Positions 1 through 12,000 are shown, counted from the stretch's first letter. The stretch is DNA of 64,000 nucleotides from Membranipora membranacea (GCA_914767715.1 OU612072.1:9052001-9116000), one strand, 5' to 3'. The notes: a model not told the origin generated them from the sequence alone. Translations and numbers: made by a program.

Positions 1-738
1 CAATATCATCATGCAAAATCACTGAATCGATATGAAGAGCAAAGACTCAGTGTTCTGAGCTCAGACTTTAAGCCTTTAGTTGACAAAATACATTTGAAAT
101 TAAACCATACTCAAGAACCATCAGTGTTATACATCTTACGGTTACATGTCTGGCAGCTGGAAAGATCAGATGCAGTTAATTAAGTAAAAATGTTGAGCAA
201 AGCCTTAAATTTACAATAGTCGATGCTCCATTTTCAATACAAATGCTTTGGGCCAGAAGCAGCTATAACATAAGCTGTTATTGCACGGACAATGTTTGGT
301 TGCAAGATATACTGATCACATTTTATACTCTATTACTATATGTTCTATAAAATTCATTGGTTGTACCAAGTTTTAGTGGTCATATTTAGAAATAACAGGG
401 TGTTTTATTCTTACACTACATGTATGGGGACATAACTCCTATTCTGGCCTATGCGCTACAGTGAAAAAGTGAATAGCGCAGTGACGTTGTGTCACTGAAT
501 TAGAGAAGACTCTAAGCCAGTAGTTTCCAGTCTAGAGTATTTATTTGTTTATGGATCCATCTAACAAATTCTCTGCATGGCCAAGGTTTTGTTATCTAAT
601 TTCATTTGTTGAACAATGTGATAAGCTATATTTGAGTTCAATGATAGCATATATAATGAATAAAGTCAATAGATAAGTACATAAATGGTATAAATCCATC
701 TTCATAAGGTTTAACGGCATAAAACACTACTCTACAGG
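1..738. other. No gene seen
   Basis: AT-rich sequence with no convincing open frame, splice-bounded exon or repeat that I could recognise. It lies downstream of the possible minus-strand exon at 739-881, so part of it could be that gene's 3' untranslated region. Confidence 0.4.
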
Positions 739-881
739 CTACAATCTTTTGCACTTAGGTTTATATCCCTTCATACCACACTTACCAAGAACATCTGCGG
801 CAAGTTTCTGAATATCTTGACCCATTTCATTCATCGTGCATTTCATACCATCGATTTGTTGAGTCCTGAGTTTTGTAACTT
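739..881 (-). CDS. Possible 3' terminal exon of an unrecognised gene
   Basis: A minus-strand open frame ends in TAG at 739-741. It is preceded by a good acceptor: the intron ends in ATTTTAG and the exon starts at 881. It would encode about 46 residues rich in Lys, Met and Gln, with three cysteines, ending in a basic Cys-containing tail (KPKCKRL). The open frame continues upstream to 951, but the acceptor suggests that part is intron. I found no matching upstream exon; a candidate donor near 1020 has a stop close before it in the required frame. I do not recognise the family, and the frame may be chance. Confidence 0.3.
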
Positions 882-1656
882 CTAAAATAATTGGAGACAA
901 TATCTTTCGGTTATAATATGGGACAGATACGATATGACATATATTTAGCAAACGATAATATTAGAGATAATTGTGAACAACAGTTGAATATCAATTTTTG
1001 ACTCATATTTTCCCTATACCTGGGAGTTGCTCTTTTCAAACCATGAGTATTAGCTTTGCTTGTATTTCTTTGATCGTCTAACAAACAAGTTCATTTTTAT
1101 CCCAGACAAATTGTGATGCCCTAGAGGAGTTTTGTGTTTGCAGGAGGTAAAGTTCGCTGCTTCATACAGGCTTTAAAGAGGGTAGTTTTTGGTTAGCTAA
1201 CATTTATGACTGAACCTCATTAGTTGACATGACTGGCGCTAGCTACCAGTAAGCTAGCTAAAACTATACTAGAGGTTTAATTGATTGATTGATTGATTGA
1301 TTGATTATAACACCATACAGACAAAATATTCGAAAATACAGTGCAGTTCACTTAATTCAAACCTCTGGGGACCACAAAAACTTGTTCTAATTAAGCAGAC
1401 TCTGAATTTTCTAAATAAGAAAGTCCGAGTTAACCTTTACTTGAATTTGGCTCCCACGTAATTCCTATTTAGGATAAAGAACTTAATTTCCATGCTATAT
1501 GTTATCCCTTTTGTAATATGCTATATGCTATTTTTATTTCTATCACTATTTTTTCAGATCAGCTGAGCAAATTACAGTTTCAGTTTTCTACGGTGAGCCA
1601 AGACGTGAAACCTTAGTTCGAGCTCACCCACCCCCTTAGCTGCTAACTGTGGTCTT
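882..1656. other. Intergenic, one simple repeat
   Basis: No gene seen. A short GATT tandem repeat lies at about 1275-1307. The remainder is unremarkable AT-rich sequence. Confidence 0.4.
1275..1307. repeat. (GATT)n microsatellite
   Basis: About seven perfect tandem copies of a TTGA/GATT tetranucleotide. Confidence 0.9.
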
Positions 1657-1873
1657 GGCATGAATTATTGATGGTGATAAGAGTGCCTTCCATAAGGGAA
1701 GGTAACTCCCATTCTGTGCACTATGATTTCACAGTCTCCTGGAAGTGTTTGTTTCTTGTATCGCACATCCGGGAGACTGTGACATCATAACTACCTTCCC
1801 TTATGGAAGTCACTCTTTCAACCATCAATAATTCATGCCAACTAGAGCATCAATTTTTTTACCATACAAATCT
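1657..1873. mobile_element. Inverted-repeat element, left part, split by LINE
   Basis: The segment 1657-1839 is a palindrome. Its arms begin GGCATGAATTATTGATGGT and end with the complement of that, and they also share the CTTCCATAAGGGAAGGTA block. The right arm and the next 34 bases match the uninterrupted copy at 7503-7743, and that match resumes at 4989 on the far side of the LINE. This is therefore a non-autonomous inverted-repeat element that served as the LINE's insertion target. Confidence 0.75.
1867..1873. repeat. LINE target-site duplication, left copy
   Basis: The 7-bp sequence CAAATCT is repeated at 4982-4988 on the other side of the LINE. The undisrupted related element near 7690 has the same site once, as CGAATCT followed by GACACAACTTTATC, which supports a true duplication on insertion. 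Confidence 0.75.
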
Positions 1874-4800
1874 TGGTTGGTTGGTTTATTTTGTCACAAA
1901 CATTAGGTATGCTGCGAGATTGAGTGTTTATACTGTTACATGAGTAGGGAATACCAAAAAGAAACATAAACAAAATGAGTAAAGTAAAGTCTGACTTCTA
2001 GTGGATTAAAAAATATCTTGCAATATCAAAATCAAGTGTCTGAGGAATGAGTCTTTACCCCAGGCAGTTCTGTATTTAAGGCTGCGATATCTGCCTGAGG
2101 GGAGTTTCTCAAGAAAATTGTTTAAAAAATGTTCGTCATCATGTATTATCTGCAGGGCCAGGTTCTTTGTACGTTTTGATATGACTGAATCTAGGTCCCC
2201 AATATCAAGACCTAGTCTGTCGCCTTGCTTAAAAAACTTTCTCAGAGCTTTCTTGTCTCGTGAATAAATACTAGTGAACAAAATAGGTAGGCAGTAGGTT
2301 AGAATGGATACAATAAAACTTTTAAATAACATGCAGGCTAAAGGCTTTGTACTCTGATAATTAAAGGTTCTGATGACAAACATTCTCTGATTTGCTTTGG
2401 ATACAACATTATTGACATGATCTTCGAAACGTAATTTGTTATCAAAGAGAACTCCCAAATATTTAACATTGTCACAAAAATCTATATTTACACCATTTAA
2501 TTCGAGAGTAGGACTGTCAGGTTTATCTCTCTTAGTGGAGAAAAGCATCTCTTGGGTTTTAGAAGGATTAAGTAATAAGTCAAGTTCTTTGCATAGACCA
2601 GAGATTCTATTGATCTCATTAAAATAATTAGACAAGCCATTATTATCAGAGATGCAACCAACAATACAAGTGTCATCAGCATATTTTAAAATAGTTATAT
2701 TGCTCTGTTCTGACCTAATCCTATTTGTATACACTGAGAATAATAGAGGACTGAGGACAGAACCCTGAGGTGTTCCTGTGTTGGTGGTGATCGATGTTGA
2801 GAGAATATTGTTTACTATTGTTCTTTGTGTTCTGCCTGTCAGGAAACTCGACACCCAGTTTGTAACTCTGGAGTCTAGATGTTGCAGTTCTGTGAGGAGA
2901 TTACTGACACTGATGGTGTTAAATGCAGACGAGAAGTCGAGAAATAGGCATCTTGCATAGTTGGCAGCTTGAAGGTCTATGTAACTAGTTATTGTGGTAA
3001 TAAGGCATAATACTGCATCCTGGGTTGATCTTTTAGCTCGGTAGGCAAATTGGTGATTGTCGAGAGGAGTGTTTTTAACTATATAGCTTTTCAGCAGACG
3101 TTCCATTGTTTTACATAAGCAGCTTGTCAGGGCTATTGGTCGGAAGTGTTTAAGTTGATTTGGCTTGTCAGTTTTTGGCAGTGGTTTGATGATGGCCGAT
3201 TTCCATATATTAGGAGTTGTTTGAGAGTCTAGAGAGAAGTTGAATATATCCGTAATTACAGGCGCTAGTTGGTCAGCACAGAGTTTTAATGCTCTTGGTA
3301 TCAGACCATCAGGTCCAGCACCCTTTCTAGAGTTGAGGCGTTTGAGTTGTATCAGAACTGATTTTTCATCTATTATGCAGGGAGGAGCAGTTAGGTTTTC
3401 GTAAGCAGGTTGTGGTGGCTGAGTGTCTTGTTTCTCAAATCTGGCAAAGAAGTTGTTGAGTTCTTCGGGTTGGAAGTTAATATCTGGTTGTGACTTGGAG
3501 TTGCTGGTTGGAAGTCCGCTAATTTTTTTAATGTCGTTCCAAGCGTTTGCAGGATCACTGGCTAAATGTTGTTGGATTTTTAGGGAATATTCTTCTCTGG
3601 CTTTTTTATTTTCTTTTGAGACTTGCTTTTTGAGTTTATGGTAGAGTTTTTTATTTCCATTTTTGTGGGCGTCATGTTTCTCATCTATCATATCCAGAAT
3701 GCGCTTTGTAATCCACGGCTTTTTGTTGGCATATTTTTTAACTTCCTTTGGTGGTATGCATAGGTCTGTGCAGAAATTAATGTAGTCAGTTATCGTTTCA
3801 GTCCGCTGGTTGATGTTGTCATTGGCATCTGTGAGATTGTCCCAAAGTGTGGTATCTAAGCATGCTTGAAGATTATCGACATTACTGTCGGAGAATGTTC
3901 TGCGAGTTGTAAACGTAGGTTTTAATTTAGACAAAGGTTTATAGGAAGGCACGAGATGCATAATGTAATGGTCAGAGCTGCCCAGATGGGCTAATTGATG
4001 ACATTGACTGTAGGCACCCTTGATCCTTGTATAGCATTTGTCGAGTGTCTTGGTTCCTCTGGTTGGTTTGGTGACAGTTTGATAATATCCATTTAGTCGA
4101 AATTTAAGCTGGTTGAAATCTCCCATTACAAGAATACAAGAATTAGGGTATTTCCTTTCAAGTTGATTAACATGTGATGTGATGCATTTAGCAGTGTTTG
4201 TTGCGTCTTGTTTAAGTCGAGAATTTCCAGTGAATGGGGCATAGCACGATACAGATATGATGGAAGTGAACTCACGAGGTAGCCAGTGTGGACGAGATTT
4301 GACAGTTAGTAATTCACAGTTTTTATCAGTGTAGTTGTGGATAATTTGATTGTTTGTGGACCACTTTCTATCGATGTAAACCAAAATGCCACCCCCTTGA
4401 GATTTACCACTTTCTTCTAGAGTTCTGTCATTACGGAATTGATCGTATCCATCTAGTTCAGTACGGTCCTTGGTGATATCCGGTTTTAACCAAGATTCAG
4501 TGATACATATTAGTTGAGATTGGTTCTGCAGTCGTTTAGTATATAATAATCCATGGAGTTCATCTAGTTTTTTAAGTATTGATTGACCGTTGGTGAGCAC
4601 TATTGCAGGTAGTGGTACTTTACCGTTCCCGAGGCTATGTTTAAGTCGAACACCAGCACGCTTACCTCGCTTTCTAGATCGTAATAATCCAGGATCTATA
4701 TTTTTAACGAGTTTTTTATAGTCCGATTTCCAAATAGCAGCGATGATGTCTTTATTTAAAGAGTTTTTATAATCCACTAGAGAATTGTAGTCAGAATATA

Positions 4801-4981
4801 CTAGACTCGACACACCTCTTGGATGATATATGAGGGTGAATATGAGTAGCAACAGTATAAACAAAGGCTGCAATAACTGCGCCATTATGTTAGTAGGGCT
4901 TAATAATCCTATTGAGGGATTAGAGAGAAGGTGAAAACACAACCTCTCACTCTGAAAGCCAACTGCCAAACTGCCAACTGC
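1874..4981 (-). mobile_element. CR1/L2-like non-LTR retrotransposon, near complete
   Basis: A 3.1-kb LINE in reverse orientation with one long open frame (2006-4885). Its 3' untranslated region is about 130 bases and ends with AATAAA followed by a short CCAA tandem tail at 1874-1890, typical of CR1/L2-type elements that end in microsatellite tails rather than poly(A). Its 5' end carries about three imperfect GGCAGTTGGCAGTTT-like units. The flanking CAAATCT duplication defines both ends. No separate first open frame was found, so the copy is either a single-ORF type or truncated at its 5' end. Confidence 0.9.
2006..4885 (-). CDS. LINE endonuclease-reverse transcriptase, 959 residues
   Basis: This is the protein that nicks target DNA and copies the element's RNA into it. 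An apurinic-type endonuclease spans roughly residues 95-330, with the motifs ITESWL near 128, GDFN near 257 and GSSDHY near 313. A reverse transcriptase follows at about 520-780, with FLDFSSAF, the TPQGSVLSP block and the catalytic YADD box. I place the start at 4885 because the frame upstream, to 5017, runs out of the element into host DNA past the target duplication. The first 20 residues are strongly hydrophobic (LLQPLFILLLLIF), then come a basic RKRGKR patch and a segment typical of CR1/L2 proteins. The frame has no internal stops, so the copy is young or recently active. Activity itself is inferred. Confidence 0.9.
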   Translation of the reverse strand: MAQLLQPLFILLLLIFTLIYHPRGVSSLVYSDYNSLVDYKNSLNKDIIAAIWKSDYKKLVKNIDPGLLRSRKRGKRAGVRLKHSLGNGKVPLPAIVLTNGQSILKKLDELHGLLYTKRLQNQSQLICITESWLKPDITKDRTELDGYDQFRNDRTLEESGKSQGGGILVYIDRKWSTNNQIIHNYTDKNCELLTVKSRPHWLPREFTSIISVSCYAPFTGNSRLKQDATNTAKCITSHVNQLERKYPNSCILVMGDFNQLKFRLNGYYQTVTKPTRGTKTLDKCYTRIKGAYSQCHQLAHLGSSDHYIMHLVPSYKPLSKLKPTFTTRRTFSDSNVDNLQACLDTTLWDNLTDANDNINQRTETITDYINFCTDLCIPPKEVKKYANKKPWITKRILDMIDEKHDAHKNGNKKLYHKLKKQVSKENKKAREEYSLKIQQHLASDPANAWNDIKKISGLPTSNSKSQPDINFQPEELNNFFARFEKQDTQPPQPAYENLTAPPCIIDEKSVLIQLKRLNSRKGAGPDGLIPRALKLCADQLAPVITDIFNFSLDSQTTPNIWKSAIIKPLPKTDKPNQLKHFRPIALTSCLCKTMERLLKSYIVKNTPLDNHQFAYRAKRSTQDAVLCLITTITSYIDLQAANYARCLFLDFSSAFNTISVSNLLTELQHLDSRVTNWVSSFLTGRTQRTIVNNILSTSITTNTGTPQGSVLSPLLFSVYTNRIRSEQSNITILKYADDTCIVGCISDNNGLSNYFNEINRISGLCKELDLLLNPSKTQEMLFSTKRDKPDSPTLELNGVNIDFCDNVKYLGVLFDNKLRFEDHVNNVVSKANQRMFVIRTFNYQSTKPLACMLFKSFIVSILTYCLPILFTSIYSRDKKALRKFFKQGDRLGLDIGDLDSVISKRTKNLALQIIHDDEHFLNNFLEKLPSGRYRSLKYRTAWGKDSFLRHLILILQDIF

Positions 4982-5030
4982 CAAATCTGACACAACTTTA
5001 TCATCAGAGGTCAACAAGTTGCCTTAAACT
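4982..5030. mobile_element. Right remainder of the LINE-split inverted-repeat element
   Basis: After the second CAAATCT copy (4982-4988), the sequence GACACAACTTTATC matches the intact relative at about 7697-7712. Similarity then fades, so the original right end is uncertain. Confidence 0.55.
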
Positions 5031-5061
5031 ATCTGTTATTTGTATACTTTCAAGCCAACCT

Positions 5062-5064
5062 CTA

Positions 5065-5107
<43 letters not shown>

Positions 5108-5109
5108 AT
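5062..5109. repeat. (AAAT)n microsatellite
   Basis: About twelve near-perfect copies of a TAAA tetranucleotide just outside the LINE-containing block. Confidence 0.95.
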
Positions 5110-5218
5110 GCCTGACTTTAACATGCTTTGGACTTTGGAGAGTTGTAAACGGATGTACTTGTAAATTAAGAAATGTCTCATGTCTTCGTTTGTGCAGAAA
5201 AACAATCATAAAACCAGC

Positions 5219-5575
5219 CTATCGTTTCGGGAGAGTAGCAAATGATACAATGAAGTTAACTCTGGCAGTGGCGATGAGTTGGTAGTCCAGATCCAAGTTT
5301 TCTGATCTTTCATCGTCAGATTTTAAGATAGAATGACAAATGAACTCAAGGCAAAGTGGTGATACAATATTAATTTGCTGCACTCTCTCTGGTTGTACTT
5401 TTAGCATATTAACTTTTTTATTTCTGCAAATCATAGTCAGCTCAACACATTCCTCAAAAATTAAAACATTAGATATCATATATAGAGGTCGTGAGTCATA
5501 GTTATCAGGGTGTATGACTTTTGGCGACTTCCATTTCAGATTAGAAAAATTATGGTAGACATATTTTGCTAGCAA
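5219..5575 (-). CDS. Unrecognised open frame, 118 residues, possibly coding
   Basis: An uninterrupted minus-strand frame of mixed, protein-like composition (PERVQQINIVSPLCLEF near the middle, followed by acidic and basic runs). No signal peptide, membrane segment or known motif is visible. It lies about 440 bases downstream of the TKFC stop codon on the same strand. It could be a separate small gene, a decayed repeat frame or chance. A TAG that could serve as an acceptor (GCTAG) lies just before the frame, but no partner exon was found. Confidence 0.25.
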   Translation of the reverse strand: MLAKYVYHNFSNLKWKSPKVIHPDNYDSRPLYMISNVLIFEECVELTMICRNKKVNMLKVQPERVQQINIVSPLCLEFICHSILKSDDERSENLDLDYQLIATARVNFIVSFATLPKR

Positions 5576-6013
5576 TTAATAAAGAAGCCAGCATATCCCT
5601 TTTCATCAGCGGGACATGCTGTATGGAAGTTAGTCACTTAGTACGTTTTTGCAGCTTCATTAGCTAATGAAAGGTAGAGCGGTTTTCATAAAATATATTT
5701 GTTAGTTGACTAGCTTCTACACCATAAAAATATTGCTGGCAATAAGAAATTTCTCTAACGAAAGTCTCCCTATTCATATTAATGTGTTTATTGAGAATTA
5801 GTTAGTAGCTGTATCACTATAGCATAATCAGAAACGTGTAAGATTCACTTTTTCACGCATGCTGATGCAGTGGAATTTACGGTTAGCTGATATATACTGC
5901 CCCTCTTTTCCACTGTCCGAACAAAGATTAATGCTTGCTAAACTAAAATCTAGCTGATATATACTTCTCTATTGTAAAAAACAGATGGAAAATTAAAGCA
6001 TTCATTTTCAAAA
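5576..6013 (-). other. TKFC 3' flank with candidate poly(A) signal
   Basis: This lies immediately downstream of the TKFC stop codon. On the minus strand AATAAA falls at 5787-5792, about 220 bases after the stop, and is the best candidate polyadenylation signal. Nothing else was recognised. Confidence 0.45.
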
Positions 6014-9000
6014 TCAAAAAGTTTTCTGAATACACTGGCAGACTTGTGATATCCAGATGGCTACAGCTTCAGCTCCTGGGTCAATCCTCAGCTGTTTATC
6101 TTGTGGAGTATAACTAGCACGTCCCGACTTAGCCTTCAAACCTGCTGTTGAATCTGCGCCTGCCCTCGCAGCCTATGTATCAAAAAGAGAAGAATGACCT
6201 TTTCAGATATGCATTTTTCTAACTTGCAATATCACTAGCACATGCATGTAACTGCTAGCACCCTACAAGGTGGTCATATCATTAGCCCTCAGATTTTTGG
6301 TGATAAATAGCCTGTTATTGACTAAGTCGCAAGGATACATTAGAGAACAGAAATAGTACGCTCGCACCTTACGGAGTTCTCAAATAAAATGCCGTCAGTG
6401 ATAACCTGTTATAATCCCATTATAATGGGATCATTCAGAACGATTTATGTTGGAATACTGACCTTAGCGCAGGCGGAGAGTCGATCAGGTAGAGAGGAGT
6501 CTGATTTCTGCAGCTCACTCAGAGCAGGTAATAGAGCATCCAACTACAACACGATATGTATGAATGTATGTATGTATTTGTGTTCCTCCTAAAACCAGCA
6601 GTGTGATGTACTGGAGTGAATTCAACTAGGAAAAACGAGTGAGCAGTAAAATACACAAGAGTAAAATACAAAATGATACAAATGGTTTATAAATGTTATG
6701 TTAATAATTAGTGTATTTATAAAAAAAAAGTATTGCGTAGCTTCTCTGTTCTACGGCGGGGCATATGCGAATAGTTAGTGAAATGTCTCAGAGCAGATAA
6801 AAGTCTCCCACTGTTTTTATTTCCCTGATAGTTTTAGAAAGGGAAGGTAATTACTATGTGATGTGAAAACTACAGGGAATGCAATTGGATAGTTTATCAC
6901 AAAATAAGTCGTTATAATCTCCAAGAGTACCTACTGGCCATCAAGTATCCACTCTCTGGGCCTCTAACTTGATACTGGGTTTTGAGTACATCCTTACAAT
7001 CACATGATGGCAATTGATTTTATCACGTAAAATACGGTATGATTCTGGCTCTAAGTGGCGCCTAATATACCGTTCTTCATCAACACACCAGAGTGGGTTC
7101 ATGCTGCTGGGCCAGACATGAGGAGGTTGTACTAGAAAAAGCCTCGAAACAGCACTTGACACATGGTTTCTAGATGGAGACCTGTGTGTTGTACAATGGC
7201 ATGCGCACTGCTGCATGTTGCATCTTAATTCAGCTAGTTAGGGGCAGATTGAGGATGACTTGATTTTGGTTTGCTAAAGAGGAAGCTAATGCAAAGTGAT
7301 AGGGCTGAATAAATGCTAGCTAGCCATATAACGGCTCACTCCAGAAACTTCTGTGCCAAAAGGGAAACATTTCATTTCTAGGGTACATATCACTCAGAAT
7401 TTGTTAAGAGAGACCAATTAGAAGATGTGTTCAAGTTGTGCAACAAAATCACAATCATCTACGGAAATTATTCGCTAATATAGAGAGATGAAAGACTATC
7501 CAAATGCATGTTATAGTCAGGCGGTTACTTATGATAAAGTTATGTCAGGTTTTCATGCTGTTTTTTGTATTGCGCATCCTGTTCATAGTGACATAATTAT
7601 GCAGAGAATGGGAGTTACCTTCCCTTATGGGAGGCACTCTTTCAACCATCAGTAATTCATGCCAAGTGGAGCATTGAAACGTTTTTACCATGCGAATCTG
7701 ACACAACTTTATCTTAATTAACTGCCAGACTATAACATGCATTAGTCTTTAGGTAGTCTTTAGTCTGCTAATAAACTGTCCCATGACTAACTAGCTTTTC
7801 CTTGCTTTTTATACTATAGATTTTATTTCTTTCAATTACAAGCTTCCTTTATAGCCCTCCTTTAAGCAGAAAAACAATAAAATAAGAGAGGAACCTTAAG
7901 ATAATCATACCATAGTCCTGTCTCCCTGTTGAGCTTTCCCGTATTTGATAATAGCGCTGACTCCGCTGTGGAATGATTGTATAAGTCTGTCAGCGCTTAC
8001 CTCTGATACTAACTCAACCGCTGCCGCTGACATAAACAATCCATATAACTGTCAAGTACATAAATGTATGTTTAATTGCTTCATATAAAGTTGGTGTTGT
8101 GATTGTTTCAATGGCTTCACAAACATGAGAAATGCGTTTAATGACCCGTAGTGGGTAAAATGTACTAAAAATTGTTGGTGGTATGAAACTTAAGACCCTG
8201 ATACTTACGTTGAATTGAAAAAAAAACAGAATTTGTCAGTCCAACCCACCATGTTCATCTAATTGCCAGCAATAGGACTACTAGCAAACGCTTTGCTGTT
8301 CAACATAGGTTTTTTCTTCATCAAAAATGGCGTGAAGATTCTCAAGTTGAGATCTTTTATCTCATAATTAAAGCTAACTTCACGGTGTCAGTTATGAATT
8401 TTGAACGCCTATATCGTGAAATAGTTTAAAGTGTTTAGGAAAGCAAAAGCAAAAGCAAAAAACAACCAATGTTCATATCAAAGCATTCCCATAGCAATAA
8501 ACAAATAAATTAAATTTACTCGCCCAAGAGTATTATTGAATGATACAATCGAGTTCAAAGTGGGATAACCCGGGGTCTAGAAGGTTGTCTCCCCTGTACC
8601 AGATTAACACTAAAATGATGATCCACTAACAGTATTACAATACGCCTAACCCTGGTTTGCCTAGGACAGTTACCAGGCTGCTATAGTTACACTAGAAATT
8701 ATCACAAATCAGTATCGGTCAAAGATACAGTTAATTTGTAACAGGGAAGATAACGCACCCTAGAGTCTAGACTCTTTTAGACCCTGAATTATTACACATT
8801 GAAACCGGTTATATCATTCAACAATGTTCTTATGCAAGAAAATTCATTTTTTTGTCAATTGCTATGTAAATATTTTAATACTAACAGTTGTTGTTTTTTG
8901 CTTTTCTAAACACAACACATGTTTTGTCGTTTGTTTTGAAAATCCTCAAGGTGGAATGTGCCGTAAGTGGGGTTTCTAAAACTCACAGCACCAGAAGTTC

Positions 9001-12000
9001 CTCCCATATGTTTCTCTATAAGATCAGACATCTGCGATAAAACTACAGCCGGTCGACAGGAGTCTGTGTCTGATATTATCTTCATGTGATTTATCATCGC
9101 TGAAAGTAAATCAACGAGATATGTGTAATGACATACAGTGACAATACAAGGCTGTGCCAAAAAGGAAGCATGATATTGGTGCATTGTTTTTACGTCTTGG
9201 AATTGTAACCTGAATATTCGAATGCCAGGCTTAGGAAAGTCGTAAAACTAGATATCATGGGCAAATGGAATAAACATCTCAGGGTGACATTAGTGTTCAT
9301 ATTGGATACTCACATAGCATTGCCAATCCACATGACACTTAACAAAGCAAAGACTATTAACACCAAGATAAACAACCTATCTCACCATTACACCCAGTAG
9401 CCAGTGTGGAGCCCGTATCACCGTCCCCGCATCCTACATCCAAATCATTGAGGTTAGATTCCTGGGCTATTAGAGCTTCACAGGCTGATGTTATACAAGA
9501 CTTCATCAAAGCGCTGTTTTCTAAAATAAATGATAAAAAACTTCGCTGTACCACTGATTGGTGATTCTTCATCTCCACAGACTTTCCTTATAATATTTCT
9601 AGCAATGAATTATTTCACCACTAGTTGTGAGTTTTCCGATCAACATCAAAGAGTACATAACTCAACATTATATGGAAAATAGAAGACCATACACGATAAG
9701 TTATTCCTGATATCCGAAATAAAAATGTGATCATAAATATTAGAATGATGAAGAGAAATACAACCGACATCTATCCAGACCACTGAGCTAATTAAAGGGC
9801 AACCAAGGTTTCGCAGCAATGCATTAGTGGGTAGGAAATAATGTGCTGGGCAGCATCAGCTTTGTGCATTACGCGATGCAAAACTCAAAGTAGTTGCTGA
9901 CTCTAAGCTGGGTAACACTTCAGTTTAGGGGAGGTTCCAAGACTTTGCTGTAATAATTATAGAGCACAGGCTAAATAATAACAGGAACAGGAAACTGCTA
10001 TGTGGTATTCTCTTTTAGCTGAGTTTGGGTGCCTGATGGAAGAAATGTTTCACAAGAATTCTGGCTGAATAATCATCTGAATTTTATTTTGACTTTTTCC
10101 CCATGCAGAAGGTGCAATCTGCTATTAATCAATGGCCATCAATGAGAAGTTGTTTGAAACCGTGGTTGCCCTTTAAGTATTAAGTGAATTGTCAGCTCAC
10201 TTTAAAGGGCAACCAAGGTTTCGCAGCAATGCATTAATGGGTAGCAAATAATGTGCTGGGCAGCATCAGCTTTGTGCATTACGCGATGCAAAACTCAAAG
10301 CAGTTGCTGACAATAAGCTGGGTAACACTTTAGTTTAGGGGAGGTTCCAAGACTTTGCTGTAATAATTATAGAGCACAGGCTAAATAATAACAGGAACAG
10401 GAAACTGCTATGTGGTATTCTCTTTTAGCTGAGTTTGAGTGCCTGATGGAAGAAATGTTTCACAAGAATTCTGGCTGAATAATCATCCGAATTATATTTT
10501 GTCTTTTTCCCCATGCAGAAGGTGCAATCTGCTATTAATCAATGGCCATCAATGAGAAGTTGTTTGAAACCTTGGTTGCACTTTAATGCCTTAGTAGACC
10601 ATTGCTGAGGCAGGTATCTTCACATTCTTGACCTTATGAAGCAGGCCAAATATACTAGATTTCCTAAATTGAGAATAATCACAGAGATGCAAATCGTTTA
10701 CATAACCTTCCTTTACTTGTCCATGTTTTTTGACACCAAATATATACCACTAGTGTGGACCTGATTGTATAACCCCAAACCCTGAACTACAAAGCTCCAC
10801 TCACCTGGGTTGATTGTTGCTGCCTGTTCTCTCAGGACTGACAGACTAGCATCTGTCTGGTCTGGAGCTTCTTCAGAGAACTTAGCTGGGGTGTCACTTC
10901 TCCAGGGTTCACTCCAGCCAGGGGCCTTACAGGGTGAGTCTAAGTACTTAATAAGTGTGCCGTCCACCTGTAATGAATGAGGATATATGCTATGAGGAGA
11001 GTCAGGATGAAGGTAGAACAAGTTTGGTCCTTTTGCCTGCATCCGCAGCTGCTCTTCCTTTACCGGTCACATGGAATGGGAGCAACTGGAATGCAGGCAA
11101 ACGGGATCAAACTTGTTCTAGGATGGAGGACTTGAAATAAAACCAACTTCAATGATAGTATATACACAATATCTCCACTCAATATTGAGTATTGTTTGTA
11201 AAAGGTAATACGGGTAGAGAGCTATATAAGAAGCATATGCACATATAGTTCAAAATCGTCGAGTATTTAGCCACATCTTATCATGAGAGGCAGGATGTCC
11301 GACTTAAAGCAGATGTTGACAAGGACAGGTCCCAAATAGACCTTTACTCTGTTTATCACCCACTAAGTGTTACAGAATAGTTAGAATTTTACCTTGAGTA
11401 ATGTAAGTGATACACCGGGCATCTCTAGAGAAGTAACAAATGTCCCACAGTATACCCTCTCTACAGTAATCTTCTTCTCTGCTGTAATATAAGGGTAGCA
11501 TAGGGATAAACGTTCTAAGTGCCGAAGGCACAGAGGTAGTTTATTCAGTTACCTACCTTAGCCCACAAGAGAGACAACTCCTCGATTAATCCCAACAATT
11601 TATTTTGAATATCAGCCAAGCTAGGGGTGAGAAAATAACTGCCCGAGGAGATGCAAATCTTGTGGCATTATGCAAGAGATCTACTCAGCCTTCCACTGTA
11701 CATTATTGATGCACCGACGGTGTTCCAGTTTTCAGTCGGGATCATTTGAGCCAGAGTACATTGAATTTAACTCAGGCGCACCAGGGTTATAAAATAACTG
11801 ATACTATGGGCCTTCTTTAGAAGTTGAGCTTCGGATTTGTCAACTGATCAATTTATCTCTGGCTGCAAAACAGTATGATTTGTTAGACAAAATGTATCCA
11901 CATGTGTCGTATGAGTCACACATGTCATACAGCTATGTATGTATTATGTATTCCACTTACAGCACAGGTTGAGTACTTCCTTAGCGACAATACTGAGTTC

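Noticed and set aside
4886-5017. Extra 44 N-terminal residues of the LINE frame starting at 5017
   Set aside because: They cross the target-site duplication into host DNA that is shared with the repeat at 7.7 kb.
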